A stretch of DNA of 64,000 nt from Fen-178 sp963722575. Lineage in GTDB: Bacteria; Acidobacteriota; Terriglobia; Bryobacterales; Bryobacteraceae. Positions 44,869 to 52,147 of the stretch are shown one piece after another. The position numbers and the translations under genes were made by a program. The notes under the pieces are model-generated. The model saw only the letters and a list, made by a program, of their open reading frames with translations. It made no database searches and was not told the origin of the DNA. The stretch's first letter is position 1; the number at the start of each line of letters is the position of its first letter. The stretch is taken from assembly GCA_963722575.1 (NCBI GenBank), contig CAVRNR010000004.1, forward strand, positions 186,001-250,000, written 5' to 3'.

Positions 44869-45072
44869 TCACCACACCCCGGTTGACAGAAGATCGCCCT
44901 TGATCTTCAGTTTCCCCTTCATGCTTCCAATCAGGTCAGCGCAGCCGGAGCCTATCGGGATCACCTTGGCCACGGGCTTGCCGCGTTTCGTGATCACGAT
45001 GCCTTCCGTGCCGAGGTGATCCAGCAAGCTCAGGCACTGTTCCTTGAATTTCGAAGCGCTGATCCGCCGCAT
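44869..45072 (-). CDS. Phd/YefM-type antitoxin, no partner seen
   Basis: 67 aa (MRRISASKFKEQCLSLLDHL). The Phd/YefM pattern SASKFKEQCLSLLDHLGTEGIVITKRGKPVAKVIPI is clear. The alternative start is GTG 45081. Antitoxins of this shape are normally followed by a PIN-domain toxin gene; none is visible downstream before 44532. It lies ten bases after the epimerase gene on the same strand. Confidence 0.8.
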   Translation of the reverse strand: MRRISASKFKEQCLSLLDHLGTEGIVITKRGKPVAKVIPIGSGCADLIGSMKGKLKIKGDLLSTGVW

Positions 45073-45082
45073 CCTGTCCACT

Positions 45083-46180
45083 TCACGCCGCCGTCAGCCC
45101 CAACCCCGGCCGGTTCGGCAGCACCAGCTTGCCCTTCTCCACCAGCACGCCGTGGAACGGGTCGTTCGAGATCAGCAGGTTGCCGTCCAGATCGGCGTAA
45201 TCCACCAGCGGCGAAAGGTGCGCCGCGGCGGTCACCGAGACGGAGCTCGACACCATGCAGCCCAGCATCGTTTTCATGCCCAGCGCCTTGGCCACCTGGA
45301 TCATGCGGTACGCCTCCAACATGCCGCCGCTCTTGTCGAGCTTCACGTTCACGCCGTCGTACGCGCCCTTGAGCTTGGGAATGTCGGAGGCCCGCTCGCA
45401 GGCTTCGTCGGCGATGATCGGGATGTGCACGCGGCTGTGCACCCAGCGCGTCTCTTCGATCATCTCCGCCGGCATCGGCTGCTCGATGAACTCGACGCCC
45501 ATCTTCTCCAGCCAGTTGATTTTTCTTACGGCCTCCTCTTTGTCCTTCCAGCCCTCATTGGCGTCCACGCGCAGCGGTTTCTTGGTCACGCTGCGCACGG
45601 CTTCGATGGTGGGCTCGTCGGTGGCCAGGCCCACCTTGACTTTCAGGATGGGGAAATCGGCGGCCTCCCGAGTCTTCTGTTTGGTGATTTCGGGTGTGTC
45701 GATGCCGATCGAAAACGTGGTCAGCGGCGCGTCCTTGGGGTCGAGTCCGAAATAAGTGTAGAGCGGGATGCCGAGCTTCTGTCCCGCCCAGTCCATGAGC
45801 GCGATATCGATGGCCGCCTTGCCCGCCCATTCGCCCGGCACGCGCCGGAAGACCTCCGCCATCACCTTGGCAAACTGCATGGGGTTGGCGGAGAGCAGCA
45901 GCGCGCGCACGGATTCCACCGCCTTGCGCGCGCTTTCCGCATCCTCGTGGTAGCGCACGATGGGAGCGCCTTCGCCGTGGCCCGTGATGCCATCGCGCGC
46001 GTAAGCCACGTACAGCGTATTTCGATACTCGCTCGACGACATGGTGGTGGTCCACGTGTGCCGCAAGTTCAGGCGCATGATCCTGGTCTCGAGGCTCGGC
46101 CCCGGCGCCGCCACAGCCGAACCAGGGCCCAGAGGGTACCCCGCCACGGCCGCCGTCCTTAGGAAGTTCCTGCGGTTCAT
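45083..46180 (-). CDS. Dipeptide epimerase (enolase superfamily), Tat-exported
   Basis: 365 aa. The N-terminus MNRRNFLRTAAVAGYPLGPG is a Tat signal. The barrel has LKVKVGLATDEP (KxK catalytic Lys), RVDANEGW, EFIEQPMP and IIADEAC (metal ligands Asp, Glu, Asp) and VNVKLDKSGGMLEA (second Lys). This fits L-Ala-D/L-Glu epimerases of the YcjG/YkfB type, which act on muropeptide-derived dipeptides. A signal peptide is unusual because such enzymes are normally cytoplasmic. It overlaps the NlpC/P60 gene by four bases. Confidence 0.85.
   Translation of the reverse strand: MNRRNFLRTAAVAGYPLGPGSAVAAPGPSLETRIMRLNLRHTWTTTMSSSEYRNTLYVAYARDGITGHGEGAPIVRYHEDAESARKAVESVRALLLSANPMQFAKVMAEVFRRVPGEWAGKAAIDIALMDWAGQKLGIPLYTYFGLDPKDAPLTTFSIGIDTPEITKQKTREAADFPILKVKVGLATDEPTIEAVRSVTKKPLRVDANEGWKDKEEAVRKINWLEKMGVEFIEQPMPAEMIEETRWVHSRVHIPIIADEACERASDIPKLKGAYDGVNVKLDKSGGMLEAYRMIQVAKALGMKTMLGCMVSSSVSVTAAAHLSPLVDYADLDGNLLISNDPFHGVLVEKGKLVLPNRPGLGLTAA
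46125..46142. repeat. Dispersed GGGCCCAGAGGG-type repeat, copy 4 (inside the epimerase gene)
   Basis: GGGCCCAGAGGGTACCCC, read in frame on the minus strand as GYPLGPG within the Tat signal region. One base differs from the copies at 8706 and 14707. Confidence 0.7.
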
Positions 46181-47010
46181 TTCACTCTCCGTATGGCCAC
46201 CAGCAGCGGCGACCAGTGGGCATCGTTCAGGTCGTCGATACGCACCATGGGCGTCTGCCAGGTGGTGGCGTCGATAAACTTGCCGTCGCTCAAATAGACG
46301 CCGGTGTGGGTGATCTCTTTCGCCGAGCCGCCGAAATAGAGGAGGTCACCCGGCTTCAGATCCTTGCGCTCGACGGGCGCCATGCCGCTCCAGTCGGCCT
46401 GCGGCTGGGCGTCGCGCGGCATCAGGAGGCCGCGGCGGCGGACCAGCATCTGCGCGAACCCCGAGCAATCGTAGCCGAAGGTCGAAGTTCCGCCCCACGT
46501 GTACGGCAATCCGAGGAAGCGTTTGCTGAACTCGAGCATCTCGGGGATGCCGAGCGGCTTCGCGTCGAATGCGATGTCGCCGGTTTGCACCCAGCCCGCG
46601 CGGCCGTCGGGCAGCCGCACCTGGAGCCAGCGCGCCTGGCCGGGCGGCTGGGCCACAACTTCGAGTCTCGACTCGAACGGCACCGTCAGCAGCGGTGCAT
46701 GCGCCGTCACGTCGGCCTCGCGATAGATATGCGCGAACAGGCTCGCCACTTCGGCCACGCGCCCGCTGGCGGCATAGGCCTTTCCCGGCAGCAGCGCGCT
46801 CAGGGGCGTCCAGCCGGTGTAGTCGTCCGCCGTGCGTATGCGCGCCCAGCCCTCCTGCCGCTCCACCACCCCCACATTCGAGCCGTAGATCGCCTGGGAC
46901 ACCACGTCGGCGTCTTCGCTCGGCTTCGAATACATGTTGGCTACCGGTGAGAGCACCACGGCATTAGGCAAAGCTGCCGCGAACAGGGCCACGACTGCAA
47001 TTCCGGGCAT
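46177..47010 (-). CDS. NlpC/P60 peptidase with SH3 domains (YkfC-like)
   Basis: 277 aa. Signal-like N-terminus (GIAVVALFAAALPNAV), SH3-type repeats (about 20-150; MYSKPSEDADVVSQAIYGSNVG and WLQVRLPDGRAGWVQTGDI), then the NlpC/P60 domain: GTSTFGYDCSGFAQMLV with catalytic Cys, and KEITHTGVYLSDGKFIDA with His. It resembles gamma-D-glutamyl-L-diamino acid endopeptidase YkfC, which releases L-Ala-D-Glu from wall peptides. The next gene encodes the matching epimerase. Confidence 0.9.
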   Translation of the reverse strand: MPGIAVVALFAAALPNAVVLSPVANMYSKPSEDADVVSQAIYGSNVGVVERQEGWARIRTADDYTGWTPLSALLPGKAYAASGRVAEVASLFAHIYREADVTAHAPLLTVPFESRLEVVAQPPGQARWLQVRLPDGRAGWVQTGDIAFDAKPLGIPEMLEFSKRFLGLPYTWGGTSTFGYDCSGFAQMLVRRRGLLMPRDAQPQADWSGMAPVERKDLKPGDLLYFGGSAKEITHTGVYLSDGKFIDATTWQTPMVRIDDLNDAHWSPLLVAIRRVK

Positions 47011-47034
47011 GGGTCTCTCTCAGGGTAACGCCAT

Positions 47035-47064
47035 TTGAAAAGTCCCGCTAATCTGTAGTACACT
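47035..47064 (+). promoter_or_regulatory. Predicted promoter of rplU-rpmA
   Basis: TTGAAA (47035-47040) and TACACT (47059-47064) with 18 bases between. The leader to the rplU start is about 55 bases. Sequence-based prediction. Confidence 0.5.
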
Positions 47065-47126
47065 CAATACTTACTCCAGTGGCTCCGACGCACCCCGTGT
47101 GTACCGGCTCCCGAACAGAGGTTTGC

Positions 47127-47438
47127 ATGCACGCGATTATTGAAACCGGCGGAAAACAGTACCGGGTTGCTCCGGGCGATGTCATCCGCGTGGAAAAACT
47201 GGCCGGCGAGGTCGGCTCCGAAGTCGAGTTGCCCATCAAGTTCGCCGCCCAGGATAGCGGTGAGATGTTTGCCGGCGGCGTCCTGAAGGCCACCATCGTC
47301 GGCAATGGCCGGGCCGACAAGGTCCTGGTGTTCAAGTTCAAGCGCAAGAAACAGTACAAGAAAACCATCGGCCACCGCCAGTCCTTCACCGAAGTGAAGG
47401 TCAGCGACGTTGTGGCGGAGGTGACGAATGGCGCATAA
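47127..47438 (+). CDS. rplU: 50S ribosomal protein L21 (bL21)
   Basis: 103 aa from ATG 47127 (MHAIIETGGKQYRVAPGDVI). Typical bL21: IETGGKQYRV at the start, KVLVFKFKRKKQYKKTIGHRQ binding 23S rRNA near the end. Upstream in-frame codons are not L21-like. It overlaps rpmA by 11 bases, the standard rplU-rpmA-obg order. Confidence 0.95.
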   Translation: MHAIIETGGKQYRVAPGDVIRVEKLAGEVGSEVELPIKFAAQDSGEMFAGGVLKATIVGNGRADKVLVFKFKRKKQYKKTIGHRQSFTEVKVSDVVAEVTNGA

Positions 47439-47685
47439 AAAAGGTTTAGGCAGTTCCAGAAACGGGCGCGACTCCCAGGCGCAGCGCCTCGGCGTGAAGG
47501 TTTTCGGCGGCCAACTGGTTCCCGGCGGCTCCATCATCGTGCGGCAGCGCGGCACCAAGATCAAGCCGGGCCTCAATGTCGGCTGGGGCAAGGACGATAC
47601 GCTGTTCGCCAAGGTGACGGGCGTGGTGGAGTTCAAGGACCGCGGGCGGATGGGCAAGTTCGTGAGCATCAACGCAGTCGCGTAG
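47428..47685 (+). CDS. rpmA: 50S ribosomal protein L27 (bL27)
   Basis: 85 aa starting MAHKKGLGSSRNGRDSQAQR. The conserved N-terminal tail (AHKKG-GSS-NGRDS) reaches the peptidyl-transferase centre; LGVKVFGGQLVPGGSIIVRQRGTK is also invariant-type. There is no Firmicute-like N-terminal extension needing cleavage. Confidence 0.96.
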   Translation: MAHKKGLGSSRNGRDSQAQRLGVKVFGGQLVPGGSIIVRQRGTKIKPGLNVGWGKDDTLFAKVTGVVEFKDRGRMGKFVSINAVA

Positions 47686-47708
47686 CCCTGGAAATTATTC
47701 TCAACGAG

Positions 47709-47741
47709 GCCGCCGGTTTCTAGCTGAGCCGGCGGCTTTTT
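47709..47741 (+). terminator. Terminator/attenuator between rpmA and obgE
   Basis: An 8-bp stem GCCGCCGG/CCGGCGGC (47709-47716 with 47729-47736), a 12-base loop and TTTTT. It ends two bases before the obgE ATG, so it occupies the place of the ribosome-binding site. Confidence 0.7.
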
Positions 47742-47743
47742 CC

Positions 47744-48754
47744 ATGTTCATCGACGAGGCGCGAATTCTGGTGAAGGCGGGCGACGGCGGCAACGGCTGC
47801 CTGGCTTTCCGCCGTGAAAAGTTCGTCCCGCGCGGCGGGCCGAGCGGCGGCGATGGCGGCCGCGGCGGCAACGTCGTGCTGGTCTCGACCGTTCACCAGA
47901 ACACCCTGCTCCAGTTCCGCTTCAACCCCGAGCACAAGGCCGAGCGCGGCCGTCACGGCGAGGGCAGCCAGCGGACCGGCGCCGAGGGCCGCTCGCTCAA
48001 CGTCCAGGTGCCCGTCGGCACCGTGGTTTACGACGAATCCACCGGCGAGCGCCTCTACGATTTCACCCAGCCCGGCGAACGCTTCACGGTGGCCCGCGGC
48101 GGCAAAGGCGGCAAGGGCAACGCGCGCTTCGCCACTGCCACCCATCAGGCGCCCACCGAGCACGAGCCAGGCCGTCCCGGTGAAGAGAAACGCCTCCGCC
48201 TCGAGCTGAAACTTCTGGCCGACGTGGGCTTGGTCGGCTTTCCCAACGCCGGCAAGTCCACGCTCATTTCGCGCATCTCGGCCGCGCGGCCGAAGATCGC
48301 CGACTACCCGTTCACCACCCTGGAACCGAACCTGGGCGTGGTGCAGTTTGACGATTTCCGCAGCTTCGTGGTGGCCGATATCCCGGGTCTCATCGAAGGC
48401 GCGCACCTGGGCCACGGCCTGGGCGTCCAGTTTCTGCGCCATATCGAGCGGACGCGCCTGCTGGCGCACCTGGTGGACGTCTCGGACGCGAGCGGCCGCG
48501 ATCCCGTCGAGGATTTCGAAACCGTCATGCAGGAGTTGGCCAGTTTCAGCGACGACCTGGTGAAGAAACCCATGATTCTGGTGGCCACCAAGATGGACGC
48601 CGCGCAGGATGCCGAGCGCGTGGCGCGGTTGCGCAAGCTGGCGGCGGAGCGCGGCCTCCCCTGTTACGAGATTTCCAGCGTCACCGGCCAGGGCATCGAG
48701 GCGCTGAAGTTCGCCATGGCCGAGCGTGTGCTGGCTCCCGCTCCAGCGTCGTGA
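47744..48754 (+). CDS. obgE: GTPase Obg/CgtA
   Basis: 336 aa. The N-terminal Obg fold is glycine-rich (VKAGDGGNGCLAFRREKFVPRGGPSGGDGGRGG). The G domain has GFPNAGKSTLISRIS (G1), FTTLEPNLGVV (G2), VADIPGLIEGA (G3) and ATKMDAAQDAER (G4). The third, C-terminal OCT domain is absent, as in many species. Obg controls ribosome assembly and stress responses. No Shine-Dalgarno is visible; the hairpin above abuts its start. Confidence 0.95.
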   Translation: MFIDEARILVKAGDGGNGCLAFRREKFVPRGGPSGGDGGRGGNVVLVSTVHQNTLLQFRFNPEHKAERGRHGEGSQRTGAEGRSLNVQVPVGTVVYDESTGERLYDFTQPGERFTVARGGKGGKGNARFATATHQAPTEHEPGRPGEEKRLRLELKLLADVGLVGFPNAGKSTLISRISAARPKIADYPFTTLEPNLGVVQFDDFRSFVVADIPGLIEGAHLGHGLGVQFLRHIERTRLLAHLVDVSDASGRDPVEDFETVMQELASFSDDLVKKPMILVATKMDAAQDAERVARLRKLAAERGLPCYEISSVTGQGIEALKFAMAERVLAPAPAS

Positions 48755-48761
48755 TAGCTTG

Positions 48762-48825
48762 AAAAAGGGGACAGACGCATTTTCCTGGATGGGAAGAAAG
48801 ATGGAAAATGCGTCTGACCCCTTTT
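48762..48825. repeat. Dispersed hairpin repeat (GGGACAGACGCATTT type), copy 2
   Basis: AAAAAGGGGACAGACGCATT and a nearly complementary right arm ending GCGTCTGACCCCTTTT, with a 17-22 base centre. It matches the hairpin at 26439-26482 but has a longer loop and one mismatch. It lies just after obgE. Confidence 0.8.
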
Positions 48826-48837
48826 AGCCGGGTACCT

Positions 48838-51549
48838 ATGAAGCACGCTCTTGTTTTGATCCTGATTGCGCCAACCGTGTTCGGCGCCGCCGCCATCCGG
48901 CCGCAACAACTGCGCTCGGAATACCGCGTCAACCCTCAAGGCATCGACGTCACCGACCCGCGGCTGAGCTGGGTCCTGGCGGCCGCCAATGCCAAAGCGC
49001 GGGGTCTTCGCCAGAACGCTTACCGGGTCATCGCCGCCTCCAGCGAACGCGCCCTCGGCGCCGGCAGCGGCGACCTCTGGGACACCGGCAAGGTGGCATC
49101 CGACCAGTCCACCCAGGTAGTCTATCGCGGCAAGCCTCTCGCTTCCGGCGCCGCCGCCTTCTGGAAAGTGCAGGTCTGGGATCAGGACGGCCAGCCCAGC
49201 GCATGGAGCGCGCCCGCACAGTGGTCCATGGGCCTCCTCCATCCCCAAGACTGGCAGGCCAAATGGATCGGGCGCGACGAACCCGGCGGCGGCACTGACC
49301 ACCGCCTGGCCGCGCGCCTGCTCCGCAAGGAATTCCAGGCGGAGAAGAAGGTCCGCCGCGCCACGGTCTACTACTCCGGTCTGGGCCTCTCCGAGTTGTA
49401 CCTGAACGGCGCCAAAATGGGCGACCACGTCCTTTCCCCCGGTCTCACCGATTACGACAAGCACGTTCTCTACGTCACCTTCAACGTCACCGAACAGATC
49501 GCCGCCGGCCGCAACGCCATCGGCCTGATGCTCGGCAACGGCCGTTACCACGCCCCGCGCCTCGAGGCCAAGACCCGCAACTTCGGCGACCCCAAGGCCA
49601 TCCTCCGCCTGGATATCGAGTACGAAGACGGCAGCCGCGCCAGTGTGGTCTCCGACGAAAGCTGGAAGCTCTCCACGGCTGGCCCCATACGCGCCAACAA
49701 CGAGTACGACGGCGAAGAGTACGACGCGCGCATGGAGCAGGCCGGCTGGAGCCGCGCGGGCTTCGACGATTCCAAGTGGGAACCGGCCCGGATCGTCGCG
49801 GCGCCCGCGGGCGTGCTTTCCGCACAGATGGCCGAGCCGCTGCGCGTCACCGAGACCCTCCACCCCGTCAGCATCAAGATGCTCAAGCCCGGCGTTTATG
49901 TCTTCGATATGGGCCAGAACATGGTGGGCTGGTGCCGTTTGCGAGTCAACGGCCCCAAGGGCACGCAAATCACGCTGCGGCACGCCGAAACGCTCCAGTC
50001 CGACGGCTCGCTCTACACCGCCAACCTGCGCACCGCGCGCGCCACCGATCTCTACACCCTCAAGGGCGAAGGCACGGAAGTCTGGGAGCCGCGCTTCACC
50101 TACCACGGCTTCCGCTTCGTCGAAATGGCCGGCTTCCCCGGTGTACCGACGGCAGCGGCGCTCGAAGGCCGCGTGGTCCATGACGACATGGAGCAATCGG
50201 CGGATTTCACCAGCTCCAACACCCTGCTCAACCAGATTCACCACAGCATGTTCTGGGGCATCCGCGGCAACTATCGCAGCATCCCCACCGATTGCCCGCA
50301 GCGCGACGAGCGCCAGGGCTGGCTCGGCGACCGCTCCCAGGTGAGCCGCAGCGAGGCTTACATGTTCGACGTGGCGGCCTTCTACACCAAGTGGATGACC
50401 GATATCGCCGATTCGCAAAAACCCGACGGCAGTGTCCCCGTGGTCTCGCCCAACTACTGGCCGAATTACTACGACGACCTCACCTGGCCCGGCACTTTCA
50501 TCTTCGTCCACGGCATGTTGTACGACGAGTACGGCGACAAGCGCGCCATGGAACGCAACTATCCGGCCATGAAGAAGTGGATCGACCACGAGGCCACCTA
50601 CCTGAAAGACGGCCTCATGCCCAAAGATCAATATGGCGATTGGTGCGTCCCGCCGGAGAACCCCAAGTTGATCCATTCGGTGGACCCCGCGCGCATCACC
50701 GACCATACGCTGCTGGGGACCACGTATTACTACGAGCTGCTGCGCACCATGGCCCGTTACGCGCGCCTGCTCGACAAACCCGCTGATGCCGCCGATTTCG
50801 ACGCGCGCGCCGAACAAGCCAACGCCGCCTTCCAAAAGCGCTTTTTCAAGCCCGCCAGCGGCATCTACGATAACGGCACGCAGACCTCCAGCATCCTGCC
50901 GCTCTACTTCGGCATGGTGCCGCCGGATAACCGCGCTGCGGTGTTCGAAAGCCTGACCCGCAACATCGAGCAAACCAGCGACGGCCATGTCGGCACCGGC
51001 CTGGTGGGCGCGCAGTGGCTGATGCGCACGCTCACCGACAACGGCCGCCCCGATGTGGCTTACCAGATCGCCACGCAGAAGACCTACCCCGGTTGGGGCT
51101 ACATGGTGGAGAAAGGCGCCACGACGATCTGGGAGCTATGGAACGGCGACACCGCCGACCCCGCCATGAATTCGGGCAACCACGTGATGCAGATCGGCGA
51201 CCTGGCCGTCTGGATGTATGAGGACCTGGCCGGCATCCGTTCCGATCCCGAGCGACCCGGCTTCCAGCGTGTCATCATTCACCCGATTCCGGCCGGCGAC
51301 CTGACCTTCGTGAAGGCGTCGCACAAGTCGATGTACGGCACCATTGCCACTTCCTGGAAGCGCGACGCCGGCCACTTCACGCTGGAGGTGACAATTCCGC
51401 CCAACACCAGCGCCCTGGTGACGCTGCCCGCGAAAGACGCCGCTGCGGTGACCGAATCCGGCCGCCCGGTGAAGCCCCTGCGCATCGAACCCGGCGCCGC
51501 CACTTACGAGGTGCAGTCCGGCGCCTACACATTCCGCTCGACGTTGTAA
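48838..51549 (+). CDS. Alpha-L-rhamnosidase, GH78, secreted
   Basis: 903 aa from ATG 48838 (MKHALVLILIAPTVFGAAA signal). N-terminal beta domains (about 25-340), including WQAKWIGRDEPGGGTDHR and VYYSGLGLSELYLNGAKMGDHVLSPGLTDY. The (alpha/alpha)6 barrel (about 450-800) carries DCPQRDERQGWLGDRSQ and WPGTFIFVHGMLYDEYGD, the GH78 acid and base regions, plus GATTIWELWNGD. A C-terminal beta domain follows (VIIHPIPAGDLTFVKASHKS). It releases terminal L-rhamnose from plant or bacterial glycans, which rhaB could then process. Confidence 0.92.
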   Translation: MKHALVLILIAPTVFGAAAIRPQQLRSEYRVNPQGIDVTDPRLSWVLAAANAKARGLRQNAYRVIAASSERALGAGSGDLWDTGKVASDQSTQVVYRGKPLASGAAAFWKVQVWDQDGQPSAWSAPAQWSMGLLHPQDWQAKWIGRDEPGGGTDHRLAARLLRKEFQAEKKVRRATVYYSGLGLSELYLNGAKMGDHVLSPGLTDYDKHVLYVTFNVTEQIAAGRNAIGLMLGNGRYHAPRLEAKTRNFGDPKAILRLDIEYEDGSRASVVSDESWKLSTAGPIRANNEYDGEEYDARMEQAGWSRAGFDDSKWEPARIVAAPAGVLSAQMAEPLRVTETLHPVSIKMLKPGVYVFDMGQNMVGWCRLRVNGPKGTQITLRHAETLQSDGSLYTANLRTARATDLYTLKGEGTEVWEPRFTYHGFRFVEMAGFPGVPTAAALEGRVVHDDMEQSADFTSSNTLLNQIHHSMFWGIRGNYRSIPTDCPQRDERQGWLGDRSQVSRSEAYMFDVAAFYTKWMTDIADSQKPDGSVPVVSPNYWPNYYDDLTWPGTFIFVHGMLYDEYGDKRAMERNYPAMKKWIDHEATYLKDGLMPKDQYGDWCVPPENPKLIHSVDPARITDHTLLGTTYYYELLRTMARYARLLDKPADAADFDARAEQANAAFQKRFFKPASGIYDNGTQTSSILPLYFGMVPPDNRAAVFESLTRNIEQTSDGHVGTGLVGAQWLMRTLTDNGRPDVAYQIATQKTYPGWGYMVEKGATTIWELWNGDTADPAMNSGNHVMQIGDLAVWMYEDLAGIRSDPERPGFQRVIIHPIPAGDLTFVKASHKSMYGTIATSWKRDAGHFTLEVTIPPNTSALVTLPAKDAAAVTESGRPVKPLRIEPGAATYEVQSGAYTFRSTL

Positions 51550-51568
51550 GTTGAAGCTCGTCCGCCGC

Positions 51569-52147
51569 TCAGCGCGGCACGAAGCGGGGGACGCGCGCGC
51601 AATAGACCTCGTATTCGGCGCCGAAGCGGTCGCGAAGCTCGCGCTCTTCGAGGCGTACGATTACCAGCACGCTCGGGATGCCGATGATCCAATTTACGTA
51701 AGAGGCCAGGTTGTTGGCTATCAGCGCCAGAGACGCCATGGCCAGCAGGACCTCGACGTAACGCGGATGGCGGATTCGGGAGTAAATGCCTTCGGTCAGG
51801 AGCCGCTGAGGATGACGGTCCGGCGCTATCTCCGGAAGGCCGCCCAGTGTGCTGAACCGCAGATGGCGGGAGATCTTGCGGCGCAGCACGATGGACGCGG
51901 CCAGCATCGGCACGGCCACCGCAATCAGCACGGGATTCGTGCCGTAATCCACGGCAAGCAGCGTTTTCCGCAAAAGAAACACGCCCACCGCGAATGCCGC
52001 CAGCAGCGTGTAGCAAATCGCCAAGGCACGGCGCAAGCCCAGCCGTCTCCAGAACCGGATGAAGGGATGCACCAGGAACCAGAACAGGACGGCGCCGGGC
52101 ATGAACATCAGCATCAGCAGGGTCAGAACATGCCGGAAGGCGTCCAT
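51569..52147 (-). CDS. Isoprenylcysteine carboxyl methyltransferase-like membrane protein
   Basis: 192 aa with five to six hydrophobic segments. The C-terminal part has the ICMT/NnrU-type motif EGIYSRIRHPRYVEVLLAMASLAL and VRLEERELRDRFGAEYEVYCARVPRFVPR, which bind S-adenosylmethionine and the lipid substrate in this family. Methyl acceptor unknown. Its ATG overlaps the TGA of the TPR lipoprotein gene by one base. Confidence 0.85.
   Translation of the reverse strand: MDAFRHVLTLLMLMFMPGAVLFWFLVHPFIRFWRRLGLRRALAICYTLLAAFAVGVFLLRKTLLAVDYGTNPVLIAVAVPMLAASIVLRRKISRHLRFSTLGGLPEIAPDRHPQRLLTEGIYSRIRHPRYVEVLLAMASLALIANNLASYVNWIIGIPSVLVIVRLEERELRDRFGAEYEVYCARVPRFVPR

Noticed and set aside
48664..50988. 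774-codon minus-strand open frame
   Set aside because: Antisense to the GH78 rhamnosidase, which has full-length domain matches on the plus strand.
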